Assembly: GCF_012273895.1 (NCBI RefSeq)
Contig: NC_052125.1
Coordinates: forward strand, 2,790,001-2,854,000
Origin: Zerene cesonia
Taxonomy: Eukaryota; Arthropoda; Insecta; Lepidoptera; Pieridae
Reading direction: 5' to 3'
DNA: 64,000 nt
In this document: positions 1 to 11,321 of the stretch, in pieces
Position numbering within the stretch: the first letter of the stretch is position 1
Layout of the letters: every line of letters begins with the position of its first letter
The notes under the pieces: model-generated
Databases searched by the model: none
What the model was told of the DNA's origin: nothing
What the model saw: only the letters and a program-made list of their open reading frames with translations
Program-made: the position numbers and the translations under genes

Positions 1-140
1 CAGGATAAAAAGTATCCTATCAACCGAGTCAGCTCATAACCTAAATAAATGTCATCGAAATCCATTCAGTTGTTTCAGCGTGATTGACAAACAACCTTTC
101 AAACAAACAAAATTACACATTCATAATTGTTACAGTGTGA
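1..140 (-). mobile_element. Helitron-like repeat fragment (family with CCCGGCTCCGCCCGG hairpin), cut by window edge
   Basis: The text resembles the reverse complement of the copy at 22462-22661: pieces related to AAAAAGTATCCTATC and GTCAGCTCATA, followed by the TGTTTCAGCGTGATTGAC piece. The CTAG-bearing end lies outside the window. Non-autonomous; no coding capacity is seen. Confidence 0.6.
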
Positions 141-198
141 TAACAACATTTGGTTAAATGGTGAGGCATTAATTGAAACTTAACATACATTATATATA

Positions 199-1339
199 GA
201 CCGGGAGATGGTGACACAAATTACTAGGTCATTTGTACCAGTATGGCGGTTCTTCAGTGGTCTAATTANNNNNNNNNNNNNNNNNNNNNNNNNNNNNNNN
301 NNNNNNNNNNNNNNNNNNNNNNNNNNNNNNNNNNNNNNNNNNNNNNNNNNNNNNNNNNNNNNNNNNNNNNNNNNNNNNNNNNNNNNNNNNNNNNNNNNNN
401 NNNNNNNNNNNNNNNNNNNNNNNNNNNNNNNNNNNNNNNNNNNNNNNNNNNNNNNNNNNNNNNNNNNNNNNNNNNNNNNNNNNNNNNNNNNNNNNNNNNN
501 NNNNNNNNNNNNNNNNNNNNNNNNNNNNNNNNNNNNNNNNNNNNNNNNNNNNNNNNNNNNNNNNNNNNNNNNNNNNNNNNNNNNNNNNNNNNNNNNNNNN
601 NNNNNNNNNNNNNNNNNNNNNNNNNNNNNNNNNNNNNNNNNNNNNNNNNNNNNNNNNNNNNNNNNNNNNNNNNNNNNNNNNNNNNNNNNNNNNNNNNNNN
701 NNNNNNNNNNNNNNNNNNNNNNNNNNNNNNNNNNNNNNNNNNNNNNNNNNNNNNNNNNNNNNNNNNNNNNNNNNNNNNNNNNNNNNNNNNNNNNNNNNNN
801 NNNNNNNNNNNNNNNNNNNNNNNNNNNNNNNNNNNNNNNNNNNNNNNNNNNNNNNNNNNNNNNNNNNNNNNNNNNNNNNNNNNNNNNNNNNNNNNNNNNN
901 NNNNNNNNNNNNNNNNNNNNNNNNNNNNNNNNNNNNNNNNNNNNNNNNNNNNNNNNNNNNNNNNNNNNNNNNNNNNNNNNNNNNNNNNNNNNNNNNNNNN
1001 NNNNNNNNNNNNNNNNNNNNNNNNNNNNNNNNNNNNNNNNNNNNNNNNNNNNNNNNNNNNNNNNNNNNNNNNNNNNNNNNNNNNNNNNNNNNNNNNNNNN
1101 NNNNNNNNNNNNNNNNNNNNNNNNNNNNNNNNNNNNNNNNNNNNNNNNNNNNNNNNNNNNNNNNNNNNNNNNNNNNNNNNNNNNNNNNNNNNNNNNNNNN
1201 NNNNNNNNNNNNNNNNNNNNNNNNNNNNNNNNNNNNNNNNNNNNNNNNNNNNNNNNNNNNNNNNNNNNGTAATTAGACCACTGAAGAACCGCCATACTGG
1301 TACAAATGACCTAGTAATTTGTGTCACCATCTCCCGGTC
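199..1339. mobile_element. Element with perfect 70-bp terminal inverted repeats; interior is an assembly gap
   Basis: Bases 199-268 and 1270-1339 are exact inverted copies (70 of 70), starting GACCGGGAGATGGTGACAC and flanked by TA on both outer sides. Long perfect TIRs with a TA target duplication are expected of Tc1/mariner-type elements or MITEs. The interior is 1000 N, so a transposase gene can be neither confirmed nor excluded. The alternative is that the assembler stopped at a large hairpin. Open frames reported across the Ns are artefacts. Confidence 0.7.
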
Positions 1340-1798
1340 TAATATTTCATTAAAGGTTGTGAACAATTATAGGTATTCACTAACTACTAACATAAATTCC
1401 ATAAACTAATTATTAATTTGTTGCTCTTCAGCGAGAAAAAGAAAATCATTAAAGTTGTTATTGTCACCTCATTTTTAACTTCTCCCGTGGTACATTTATA
1501 GCCTACATACATATATATATACATTTATAGCACTCAGGGGTCCACATGAATATGCAACGGTGAATGAATATTTGAAATCAGTCCGGTAGTTCCCAAGCTT
1601 AACATGATTTGGGACACTCTCCAGTATCTGTTCCTTAGAATAGACACCATCGATAGACGTAATAATATAGGTGAGGTCATTTTTTTTAATCAATCAGAAT
1701 CCTCATAATAGATTTTTCCAGAATTTTTTTTTATTTATAACTTAGTTTTCATGAAAATCGATCATTCGACTCCTTTCAGCGTTTTTCGATATTTCTTA

Positions 1799-1920
1799 CT
1801 AGCGGTCCGCCTTCCTCAGTAAATGGGCTATCTAACACTGAAATAAATTTACAAATCAGACCAGTAGTTACTGAGATTAGTGTTTTCAAACAAACTCTTC
1901 AGCTTTATGATATTATAGTA
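1799..1920 (-). mobile_element. Helitron-like repeat (GCTGAAGAGTTTG / CGGACCGCTAG family)
   Basis: Begins with the reverse complement of CGGACCGCTAG and ends near the reversed AAAGCTGAAGAG motif, matching copies at 18157-18319 and 30302-30472. The terminal CTAG fits the Helitron 3' CTRR rule. Short, non-coding. Confidence 0.6.
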
Positions 1921-3064
1921 TATAGTATAGATAATTACAGAAAAATTCATCCTGTAAATAGTTAGTATAATAGAAAAAAAAACTAACATTTTATATCATT
2001 AAATGTTAGTTTTACCAATTAATACTCAAGAACTACTCAATGGATCTCAATTTATATGATTTCCAACAATAAGCACCAAAATGTTAAAACCTTCAAAACA
2101 TGTCTAATGGGCAGAGCCTGGTCGAGTAGCTAGTATTATGTATACTCACATGATTGTGACAACGCAGGCTTATTGACAAGCACTGGACTGGTCACTTTTG
2201 GTGCGGTACTGTAACAAAATATATTTATCAGACGCTGTATTAAAATCCACTAGCTGAGCCTGCGGCTTCATTAGCTGGATACAGGGGAGTCACTCGCGTG
2301 ATATTAGTGTGAAAAGAAACCTATAGTATAATCTATTAATTTACCAAGTCCCATATGGATCAGATCAGCTATTTTCGTGTCAATAATTGACAAAAATGTT
2401 TTCTTGTTTAGGCTAAGATCCCGCCAGTTGATAATTTTTTTCTTATATTCTTCAAAAAATTTCTCAAACATACGCTTCTAGTACACATATTTATAATATT
2501 ATGTAAGATTTAAATTAGCACTAGGCTGTAAACTATCAGACAGATGAAAAATATTTGTAGGCTGGAAAAAATTCAATCATGGCGAGGGACTTTTCGATAA
2601 TTTTTCATATTTAAAGCATTTTTATGCTATTTAAGTAAAAATAATATCCATTAGATGAGGAAAATAGTTGATAAAGTTGGAATGATTTGTACTGATTACT
2701 ATAAACAGGAAATTTCATAATCGAAATCTTCAAGTTTATAAAAAAACTTGCATGATCAGAAATGAAACAATTTCCTCTAAAGATCTACTCAACTATAATT
2801 ACCATAGTAATATCATGAGGAAAGCTTTAAAAATTTGTTATTTGTTTAAATAAGTCTTGAATGCTGAACCAATTTTGAAAGGTAAGTATGTATTTGAAAA
2901 AGTTATGTGTCAACTGATTTTGACAAATTTACACTAATGTTATATTAGTTAGATTAGTATGTGTATATAGAGGAAATTTTTGTATGTTTTCAGGCAAAAG
3001 AGCTGGACCAATTCCAAAAACTCTTTCACCATTGGAAAGCTGTGACTTCACTGTCATCCTACTA

Positions 3065-3296
3065 TCCTACTAATATTATAAATGCAAAAGTTTGTAAGGA
3101 TGTGTTTGTTACTCTTTCACACAAAAGTCTGTGTACCATAGGAATATTGGGAAAAAAAAATTGCCTGTGTTATTCCAGTTATCTACATAGCAAATTTCAT
3201 TGAAATCGGTTCAGCAGTTTTTGCATGAAAGCATAACAATCATACATACACATACATTCATCCTCACAAACTTTTACATTTATAATATTAGTAGGA
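3065..3296. mobile_element. Palindromic double Helitron-like element (two 5' ends facing outward)
   Basis: The left end reads TCCTACTAATATTATAAATG. The right end is its reverse complement, ending ATTAGTAGGA. The interior holds a forward 5' part (to about 3130) joined to a reversed, longer part of the same family. Both 3' CTAG ends are missing. This looks like an inverted fusion of two copies of the family that is intact at 15908-16131. Confidence 0.65.
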
Positions 3297-3762
3297 TAGG
3301 ATAGGACAAATGGGTTCAGTAGTTTATGTATAGGGAAGGGACAGACTGGGAGAGTTACTTTCACACATTTTTGCAGGGATCATTGTTCTTAATAATTTCA
3401 CACAAAATCTTATCTAACAATAACTTCTACTGTAAGCAAGATCTATTTTAAATTGTTTCCTCATAGACTAAACGTTTGAATTGAATGCATATGAAGCAAT
3501 CCCAAGGTATGGACAACAATCATCCACTTAACAACTAATTATAGTGACCCCGATCATTATGGGCCTACAATTCTATACATCCTATGTAACCTCACATAAA
3601 GACGTCACTTCATCTTCTATTCTTATAAATTTTTTGTTCACTATTTATTTGTTTCGTGAAGCGACCTACAACACCTGTATTTATTCAATCGTGAATGTTT
3701 CGAAACATCTGTATGTCGTAACGACACAAAACATCAACAAAAATTCAGTCAAAACTGGATAT

Positions 3763-4480
3763 TTACGGTAAGCGTAGTCGAGACGGCCTAACGCTTATGT
3801 TGGCCGCTTTCAGGCGTCTCGCAATTTCGATGTACGTTTCGGGCTCTGCCTCAACTTCCACCTCGGCCTTGAGCAGCGAGAACTTCATACGCCACCCCCT
3901 AGCTTCGACGCCGTGAACTAGCCGTGCTCGGAGCACTACCCCACGGCTCACATGCCTGGCACTAAGTCTTTGCTCGAAAACGAGCATAATACTCGTCAGC
4001 TGTAGTCCTGTCTGGTTAAGTTGAAGAAGATAAACGCGCCGGAACCGATGCGATATGCTGCGCCGCTAGATACCAGCATAGCTGGACCGCTCACCACTTC
4101 AACAACCATTGGTTATGTATACGATACGAACACTAAACAAATGTACACCACCGGCTTTTCACTTGTCCAACATCATTCAACGACCGCCTCGCACTGAATG
4201 TCACTTCGCGTTGCGATATTTCGACAAAATACACTATTATTATTTATGTAATTGCTCTATTCGCTGCAAGTTTTCGAAAGCTTGCGATTGTGCAGAGAAA
4301 TATTGAGGAAATAAAAACAAAGGAGTACGTGACATATGACGGAACGAGAACGACTGACTAGTATGGGCGCTGATTGGCCGCGAGTGAGGCGCGCTAGTCG
4401 ATTGGATCAAAACCGGTTCAAATCGGTTCGCGTAGGCCGCCGCCGGCTTTTGTTAGTGCATTGAACGTCACGCGACTAGT
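3763..4480. other. GC-rich island, possible promoter or first exon of an unidentified gene
   Basis: This stretch is clearly richer in G+C and CpG than its surroundings. It contains a CCAAT-type box (GCTGATTGGCCGC, about 4370) and a GCCGCCGCCGGC block (about 4437). A 74-codon minus-strand frame (3763-3987) with many Glu, Arg and Ala residues lies in it and ends near a GT that could be a donor. I recognise no protein family. It could be a promoter, an unknown exon or an old repeat. Confidence 0.3.
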
Positions 4481-4899
4481 GAGGAACTGTGTTGCATTTT
4501 ATCGATTCGGTTTCACTGTCGTTTCGATGAATCATAATTAAATTATAAACAGAACACAGATAATTGAATATTATTTTAAGATGTAGGTGCTTGATACCGC
4601 TTCATATTGTTCACACGAATCGGCAAAGGACCGGATACAAATTGTGCCTAATGATCGCCGTCATGCACTTTCGACCAATTGAGAACCAATTTGTTGGTAA
4701 CCGACATGAACTAGTTTTTGTATTAAAATTGACGTTACCGGTTACCACTTGCCAACGGTTTAGTATCACTGTAAATCACTTCTGTAGTGTACTGCGTAAC
4801 AAACTTAAAGACGTGACCTCCGACAACATTGTAAAATACTGTAACCGTCATTCTTACATCGGTGTTGACTGTTGAGTCACTTGTATATCACGGATAATG

Positions 4900-7800
4900 T
4901 TGGATAATAACTGGCATATGATAAGATTGATATAACGTTTTCATACAACGAATGTAAAATGTAATAAGTACGTTATTACGATGTTAGTGTATGTTAGGTA
5001 GAATAATAAGACTAATTAGGCGCTAACACCATGTTCTATGACAAATGTTTTTAGAACAACTTACGACCATGCACACTAAGATTATCTTTATTTACCTTTC
5101 TTATTTGATAGGCTATCGAGCTATATAAATCTTCTCAATAAGTGCAACTTGTTGATCTATTGTTGGTCTAGGCCACTTAAGATTAGGTTTAAATGTAGAA
5201 AATTTAAGGTCTTTAGAGCTTTTTCAATTATCTTACTGGTTTAAGATGGTACAAGCGTTTCAATCCAAATTTTCAATCCTTGAAAAGTTAATATAAACCA
5301 TTAAAGTACACGCATCGTTTAGTACTGAAGAGAATAAAAAAATAAAAATAATTGAATAGGTACAACTACAGTACATAACAAATCGGTTATCCATATAAAT
5401 CTGGTTTCATTTGGTTTTAATTTGTGTTTGTCCGCAAAAAGGTGACACTTGCAATGATGGCTTGTTTCTAGTTCGAATTGTGTCAACCGGCGTACAAATT
5501 AACGACGGATAAGGGTGTCAGCGACTGAATGTTCACGGTTTTAGTCGGTTCAATCCGATGTTAATTGGATTAGTGGATATGTACGAGCAAACAATGAAGG
5601 TGTTGTGAGTGAGGAGACATTGTAATCTTGAAATGTATCTTATCAGTGTATTCGCAATTTTACAAAATCTTCAAACCTCCCTATATATATCATTGGCACG
5701 ACTGGACACTTTACTATGCTTATTTTCTCTAGAATTCAAGGGAATTTTAAAGTCGTGGGCCGTGGTCCGCTTATGATAACTGTTGCGCAATATAAAATAA
5801 AAATATTAATTATTTAAGAAATTGCAAAAACAAACGTGAAATCCAGAATAACAAAATTATTTATTTGCGTTATGATGGAATTATGCGAGAACTCAATTAA
5901 AATTTATTTCTAAGAAGATTCGTTTTGCTTTGTTTCTATGTACGTACAATTTCTATATAGGCATTTAAGTTGTGTTATATTTAGTTGTACTATCCTCAAG
6001 AATTTCCCTAGCCAATTTTCTTGCACACCGACTTATTGAGTCCACCATTTCTATCATCTGACAACGTAAGTGTAAATACAAGACTCCTTACTGCAACTGT
6101 CTTATTCATATTAGAACTTACGAGTGTCTCTTTTCTATCGTCAAATAAAGAGTAATAAATGTTATTACAGGTTGAAAATATTCTATTTGAAAGACACTAG
6201 ACATATTAAAGTCAATGCTCTTGTGGAAACCGCATAATATGTCCGTGGTCGAGACTTAACATTTGCGGGTATGCATTATTATTATTTGATATTCAACGCA
6301 CGTGTTTTTAACTTCACTCTGCTCAGAATTCGGGAAACGAAATAAATTTACATTGAAATCAATGCCACCCGCATCGATATTCTCAAGGAAACCATCCTCC
6401 CTAACCTTGATTTAGTGTGACAATATATTGATATATATGTTATGAAGATTTTTTATCTATAATTATATAGACTTTTACGATTAGCAATACTTACACAAAA
6501 AAGTTTGCAATATTTTAGTGTGGTTCAGTATGTATAATTGTTTATGTATTTTCTCAAAACACAACCCATTCCTAATGACATCAATTTGAGGGAAGACAGC
6601 TCATTAGTTGCATAACATTGAAAAATGGATTTTTTTTTATATTCTGGGCATGTTACGTTTGTAGATATTGAGTTATTTGCGCAAATCTTGCCAATCCTTT
6701 AATAATATTTGCATTAAAATATTTACCCGGCCACATATATACATGGACACAGCTATAACTGAATGTAAATTTAAAACTGGATATAAAAAAGCAAGTCTCG
6801 TTTGCTTAGCGTGTGTAATTTATTTCACTGGCTCTCCTTATACAGCCAACACACACCATGCCTGCATCTTATGAATAGATTTACTAGACCACCTTAATAT
6901 CGCATGTATTATTTACAAAAAAAAAAACGTGTCTCATGCCTATGCGTAACATTTTCACGAGCATACAACGCCGCAATAAAATGTTGCAACCGACACAAAC
7001 CAAGTCCATTGCAATTGGCAGATTCAACAATACCACCAGCTATTACTCCTTTAAACGGGTTTAGTTGCCAGCACCGGCGGATGTGGGCTAAAAATAGCGC
7101 ACGTTATGAAAACGGGGGCGATATGAGTTCATCTGTGCTGTGCAAATCTGATAAACACGGGCGTGATTTAGTGCAAATGAGAACGGAGTATAGCTGCTAA
7201 TGGGACAGGTTTTAGACGAAAAAGTGCTATATATAGTGGTAGGTATGCTAGTAGGACTAGGAAACAATTTAAGTTACGCTTAAGTTATTACTAAATACTA
7301 TACTTTTACAAATTGGATTGGAATGATGCATTGGAATTGAAACTGACGCATTTAAAACCCCTTGTACCCTACATTGAGACTTATTTATTCATTGTTTCGA
7401 CTAGGAATTGAACTATGAACTTTGAGATTTATGGAAACAAAAATTATTTAAATTAAAACAAAACATCTTCGCATTTATAGTATTAGTAAGGATGTATTAT
7501 TTTAATGTGTATATATCCATTAAAATTATGTTTATCGTCTACCTACACTTCATTTCAAAGATAGTAGAATAGCACTATGTTAAAACGACCATTAAGCTTT
7601 TTATTTTGAATAACTACATACAACACAACTTTGGTTTTGATAGGAAAATTTTAAACGTAGATTCGAGGTACCTGGGGAGGGTTAAAAGTACCCTACCTAT
7701 GTGTTTATGCAGACTATAGACAATTTCATACAGATCCAAACGGAACTTTTTTCTTAAAAATGAAACAAACATCCTGGATACATTCTAACAAACGTTAGCG

Positions 7801-7960
7801 TTCATAAATATTATAATTAGATTGCTACAATGACATTATACATTTCTAAAATTCAATAATATAATACAGTGACGAAATAAATAAGAAGCTATTTTTTTAA
7901 TAAACACGTTTATTAGATGTGTATATTCTAGAAAATCGACAATAGCCAGTTGTTAAAATA
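4900..7960. other. Gene-free AT-rich stretch
   Basis: No coding exon, RNA gene or clear mobile element is recognised here. Open frames are short and lack domain similarity. The stretch would lie in the last visible intron of the CP2-family gene if that gene continues beyond the left edge. Confidence 0.4.
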
Positions 7961-8050
7961 TTAATTTATAATAATCTAGCCTGATCCTGCGGCTTCACTC
8001 GTGTGATAGCCAGATAAACAGTATAGTATAGAATATATGTATAACAGTGC

Positions 8051-8392
8051 TTTTTTTTTATGGCATAGTCGGCAATGGAGCTGGTGGGTCGCCTGATGGT
8101 AAGCGCTACCACCGCCCATAAACATTTGGAGAGGCGTAAGGTAAATTGCAGACCTTTCGCCTCTACAAATGGATTGCCGACTTTAATTGGGAAGGGAATG
8201 GGAAAGGATTGATGAGAGGAATAAAGGAAAGGACTGGGAAAGGTAAGGAAAAGGATATGGGCCTCCGGCTCCCCCACTCACCGTACGAAACACAATAGCA
8301 AGCTATTATTTCACGCCGGTTTTCTGTGGGGGTGTGGTAATTCCCCGGTGCGAGCTGGCCCAATTCGTGCCGAAGCGTGCTCGACTCCCACA
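8051..8392 (-). mobile_element. Poly(A)-tailed retroelement copy (CGCCTGATGGTAAGCG family)
   Basis: A nearly full copy in reverse. The T-run at the left is the poly(A) tail, then come CGCCTGATGGTAAGCG and CCACCGCCCAT, a stretch of Phe/Pro-like repeats, and finally the reversed GTGGGAGTCGAGCACGCTTC head. At least a dozen copies occur in this window. The A tail suggests spread by a LINE (SINE or LINE 3' end). The class is not certain. Confidence 0.65.
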
Positions 8393-8399
8393 ATAAAAT

Positions 8400-10460
8400 T
8401 ATTATCCAGATAATCAATCTCCATACGTAATTTCATTTCGTAAAAGAGTAATAGACACACATCCATAGATCTATACATTCTTACAAAGAAATCTATATAA
8501 TTTTCACATATTTCGCGTTTTATTATCTACAAATTAAAAGTTCAATAAATTTAATCAAAATAAACTATGTAAACTAGCAATTAATAAACGACCTTCTGTA
8601 TAATTATAAACAAACAGACCGTTCTACGTTGTAGCTGAATTTAAAACGAAGTATCAATTGAGTTCACATCCGTATGTTAATTCCCTAGGGCCTCTTTAAT
8701 GCAATTATACTGAAACCGACTACGCAATTATCGTTGTTCTATTTTTAAACGAAGCGAGGTATGTTATGCGTGTTATCGATGAATATCGGTTTTTGTCTAT
8801 GAGCTAAAAAATTATCGAATAACTTTTTAAGGGTTAAACATTAATCAATGAACTTGTTTTTTTTTAGCGAACACGAAATCACAGTTAGACATATTTGAAT
8901 GAAAACTTTTCTTATTAACTAAATAAACGTGTAGAAAGCGTGTTAAAAAAATTAAATATATATAACCAATCTTATCTATGAAATGCATTATAGCGGTAAA
9001 TGCATAATATTAAAGTTAGTTAAAGCTTCGTGTACAATTAACGGTGTCGTTAAAGTCGTTTATTTCAATTAACGCACAGTTAAACTAGTAATTAACAAGT
9101 CGAGGAACTAGTATGAACTACTCAGTGAGAACAGTTATTATTGTAATAATATATTTTTGCTATAAATAGGACAGACAGTATGTAAAGTATACGCCAGAAT
9201 CGATTGATCAATTTCATTCTATAGTGTTAATACCCTAGGGGAAAAGCTACGTTTTTTGACAAAATTGTACTGGACGGATGTGGCTGTCATACTTTTTTTG
9301 AGAAATAGCACCGTAGGAAAACGTGAAATCATCGCAAGTGAACGTCAGCAGCGTTTTGGAAAAAAGTGTATGACTGTAGAATCGATTCCCATGAGCATTG
9401 TGGGTTTTAGGCTATATTTCTAAATGGAAGTAACGGCAAAATGTGAGACCAGTTTATCTGAAAATAAACTTACAAGTAGCAATAACCTTCGATCACCAGG
9501 AGCCCTATAATGGACATGTAAACAAAATCATAATTAGAATTTTGAATAATCATTCGCACAAAAATCGAATCACAATTCAACTTTCGACATCCTCACTATT
9601 AGACATCACAGTCTGTTGTCTCTGCTATCATAAATATTCCAAATTCGAATCGTCAATAACGTTCCATTCGTTTTAACCGCTAGAATGTTCCATACATCAT
9701 CTGTGAGCCGCATAAATTACCGTCTCAAGTGACGTTCAATTGATGCAATTTACCACTCTATTTTCGTGTGTGACCGAGAGTGATTTTATTCGACCGCCGC
9801 CATTTTTAACATTGTGCCACATGAATGAATTGTGAAATATAACGGCTGGCAGCCCATTTGTTAATGGGCGAATCATTGTTTCGAATTTAGCTCACAATTG
9901 GGTGAATTTTTGTTGTAATTTTTTGACTGATAATTACAAGCGATAATTTCAATAATGAATTTTATTGGTTCAAGCAATTATAAGTATTATAGTTTACGTT
10001 ATAAGGGTTGGGTTCGGGTAAACAAGTTAACGCTCCTCTATCACCACGATACAATATCGCGACCCATAACACTAAGACAATTGAAATTTGCAGAGATGAT
10101 GTCTCTCTGTTGCCGCAGTAACAACAAATAATAAAAAACCTAGGTTAAGCATCAATTGGCACGGTCATAAATTGGATGGGTTACCAATTTTAAGCACCTT
10201 TACCTGCTTATTTATAAGGAACCCGTAGAGTCGCGAGTCTGAATCGCTATTGTCTGCTTATTTAAATATGTTTGGTTGCCATGGACCTGAACCCACATCA
10301 CAAAAACCTTTTAAATTGAATTATATCAAGGCTACAGACTATGCTCAAGAAATATAAATTGAAGAACAGTTTTTTTATCCTCTGGCGTATTCGCGTAAAA
10401 AAGCTAAGGATTACGCTTTACGAAATTTTTTTTTTGTTCAAAATAAATGTATAATACAAC
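8400..10460. other. Gene-free AT-rich stretch
   Basis: I see no exon with splice sites in phase, no RNA gene and no recognisable repeat copy. A plus-strand frame at 9443-9676 has no recognisable domain. Confidence 0.4.
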
Positions 10461-10463
10461 ACA

Positions 10464-10654
10464 TCACTGCATAGTATAAAACGAAGTCGCTTTCTCTGTA
10501 CCTATGTATGCTTAAATCTTTAAAAATACGCAACGAATTTTGATGGGTTTGTTTGGTTTTTTAATAGAGTGATTCAAGAGGAAGGTTTATATGTATGACA
10601 ATATCTATTAAACTACTCTAAATTAAAGCGTGCGAAGCCGCAGGCAAAAGCTAG
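10464..10654 (+). mobile_element. Helitron-like repeat (AAAACGAAGTCGCTTTCTC / GAAGCCGCAGGCAAAAGCTAG family)
   Basis: Related copies lie at 16377-16505 and 49318-49497, and reversed at 48526-48725. It ends in CTAG preceded by the hairpin-prone GCGAAGCCGC. Non-coding. Confidence 0.6.
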
Positions 10655-10796
10655 TACACTAAGAACTATATTGACATCGTGAAGCATGTCGAAGAATCGA
10701 AAGTTCGACGACATGCGACATCCGCCATCACGTAAGCATATAGGGCTCCAGGACATACATATATAGCAATCATATATGTATGTCTTGAGCCCTCGT

Positions 10797-10850
10797 AGGA
10801 GGCCCGTGTCCCAGCAGTAGGAACATATATGGGCTGATGATATTGGCTGA
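10797..10850 (+). mobile_element. Fragment of tRNA-derived SINE (GATGAT-tailed family)
   Basis: Matches the tail-proximal part of the SINE at 49813-50111 in the opposite orientation (CCCAGCAGTAGGAACATATA, GGGCTGATGAT). Directly abuts a Helitron-like copy. Confidence 0.5.
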
Positions 10851-11031
10851 TAATATTATAGACGCGAAAGTTTGTAAATATGGATGGAAGTATAACTAAA
10901 ACTACTGAACCGATTGCAATGAAATTTGGTACGTAGACAGCTGGACAACTGGAATAACATATAGGCAACTCTTTATCCCGATACTCCTACGGGTACAGAC
11001 TTACGCGGGTGAAACTGCGGGGCGCATCTAG
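10851..11031 (+). mobile_element. Helitron-like repeat (GCGCAGCTAG family)
   Basis: Contains AAACTACTGAACCGATTGCA and ACGTAGACAGCTGGACAACT, and ends in GCGCATCTAG. The hairpin GCGGGTGAAACTGC precedes the CTAG end, as expected for Helitron termini. Confidence 0.7.
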
Positions 11032-11124
11032 TACTTTATAAAATAAAAGTAACAAACTGACATTCAAGAAATTTTGTATGTTTTTTTTAAACACAAACAC
11101 GCGCCAATTGAATAGTGCGTGCAT

Positions 11125-11207
11125 GCGTGTGCGTGCGTGCGTGCGTGCGCGTGTGTGTGTGTGTNNNNNNNNNNGTGTGTGTGTTTGCGTGCGTGCGTGT
11201 GTGTGTT
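11125..11207. repeat. GT/GTGC microsatellite with a 10-N gap
   Basis: Alternating GTGC and GT repeats interrupted by ten Ns at 11165-11174. It lies in the intron just downstream of the last visible CP2-family exon. The short frames on both strands here are low-complexity artefacts. Confidence 0.9.
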
Positions 11208-11250
11208 AAAAGATATGATTTTAATTCTCCTTTCGGGTTTTCTCACTCAC

Positions 11251-11321
11251 CACATTTCCGGCGAGTACGGCGGCGAAGCGGTAACCAGCGACGGTGGCGG
11301 CATCAACGCGTCGCTCGATAA
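11251..11321 (-). CDS. gem: CP2-family gene, exon 12 (last visible)
   Basis: Encodes 23 codons plus two bases, Pro/Ser-rich (PPPSLVTASPPYSPEM). The acceptor TGTCACCAG starts in phase 0, matching the previous exon, and the donor is GTGAGT. In TFCP2 the matching position just after the DNA-binding domain is also Pro/Ser-rich. It is short, so support rests mainly on splice sites and phase. Confidence 0.75.

Noticed and set aside
180..1409. Four open frames of 354-388 codons
   Set aside because: They run through 1000 Ns; the real bases are only the 70-bp inverted ends of a repeat.
3763..3987. 74-codon minus-strand frame with protein-like composition
   Set aside because: No family recognised, no clear splice partner; kept only as part of a GC-rich island.
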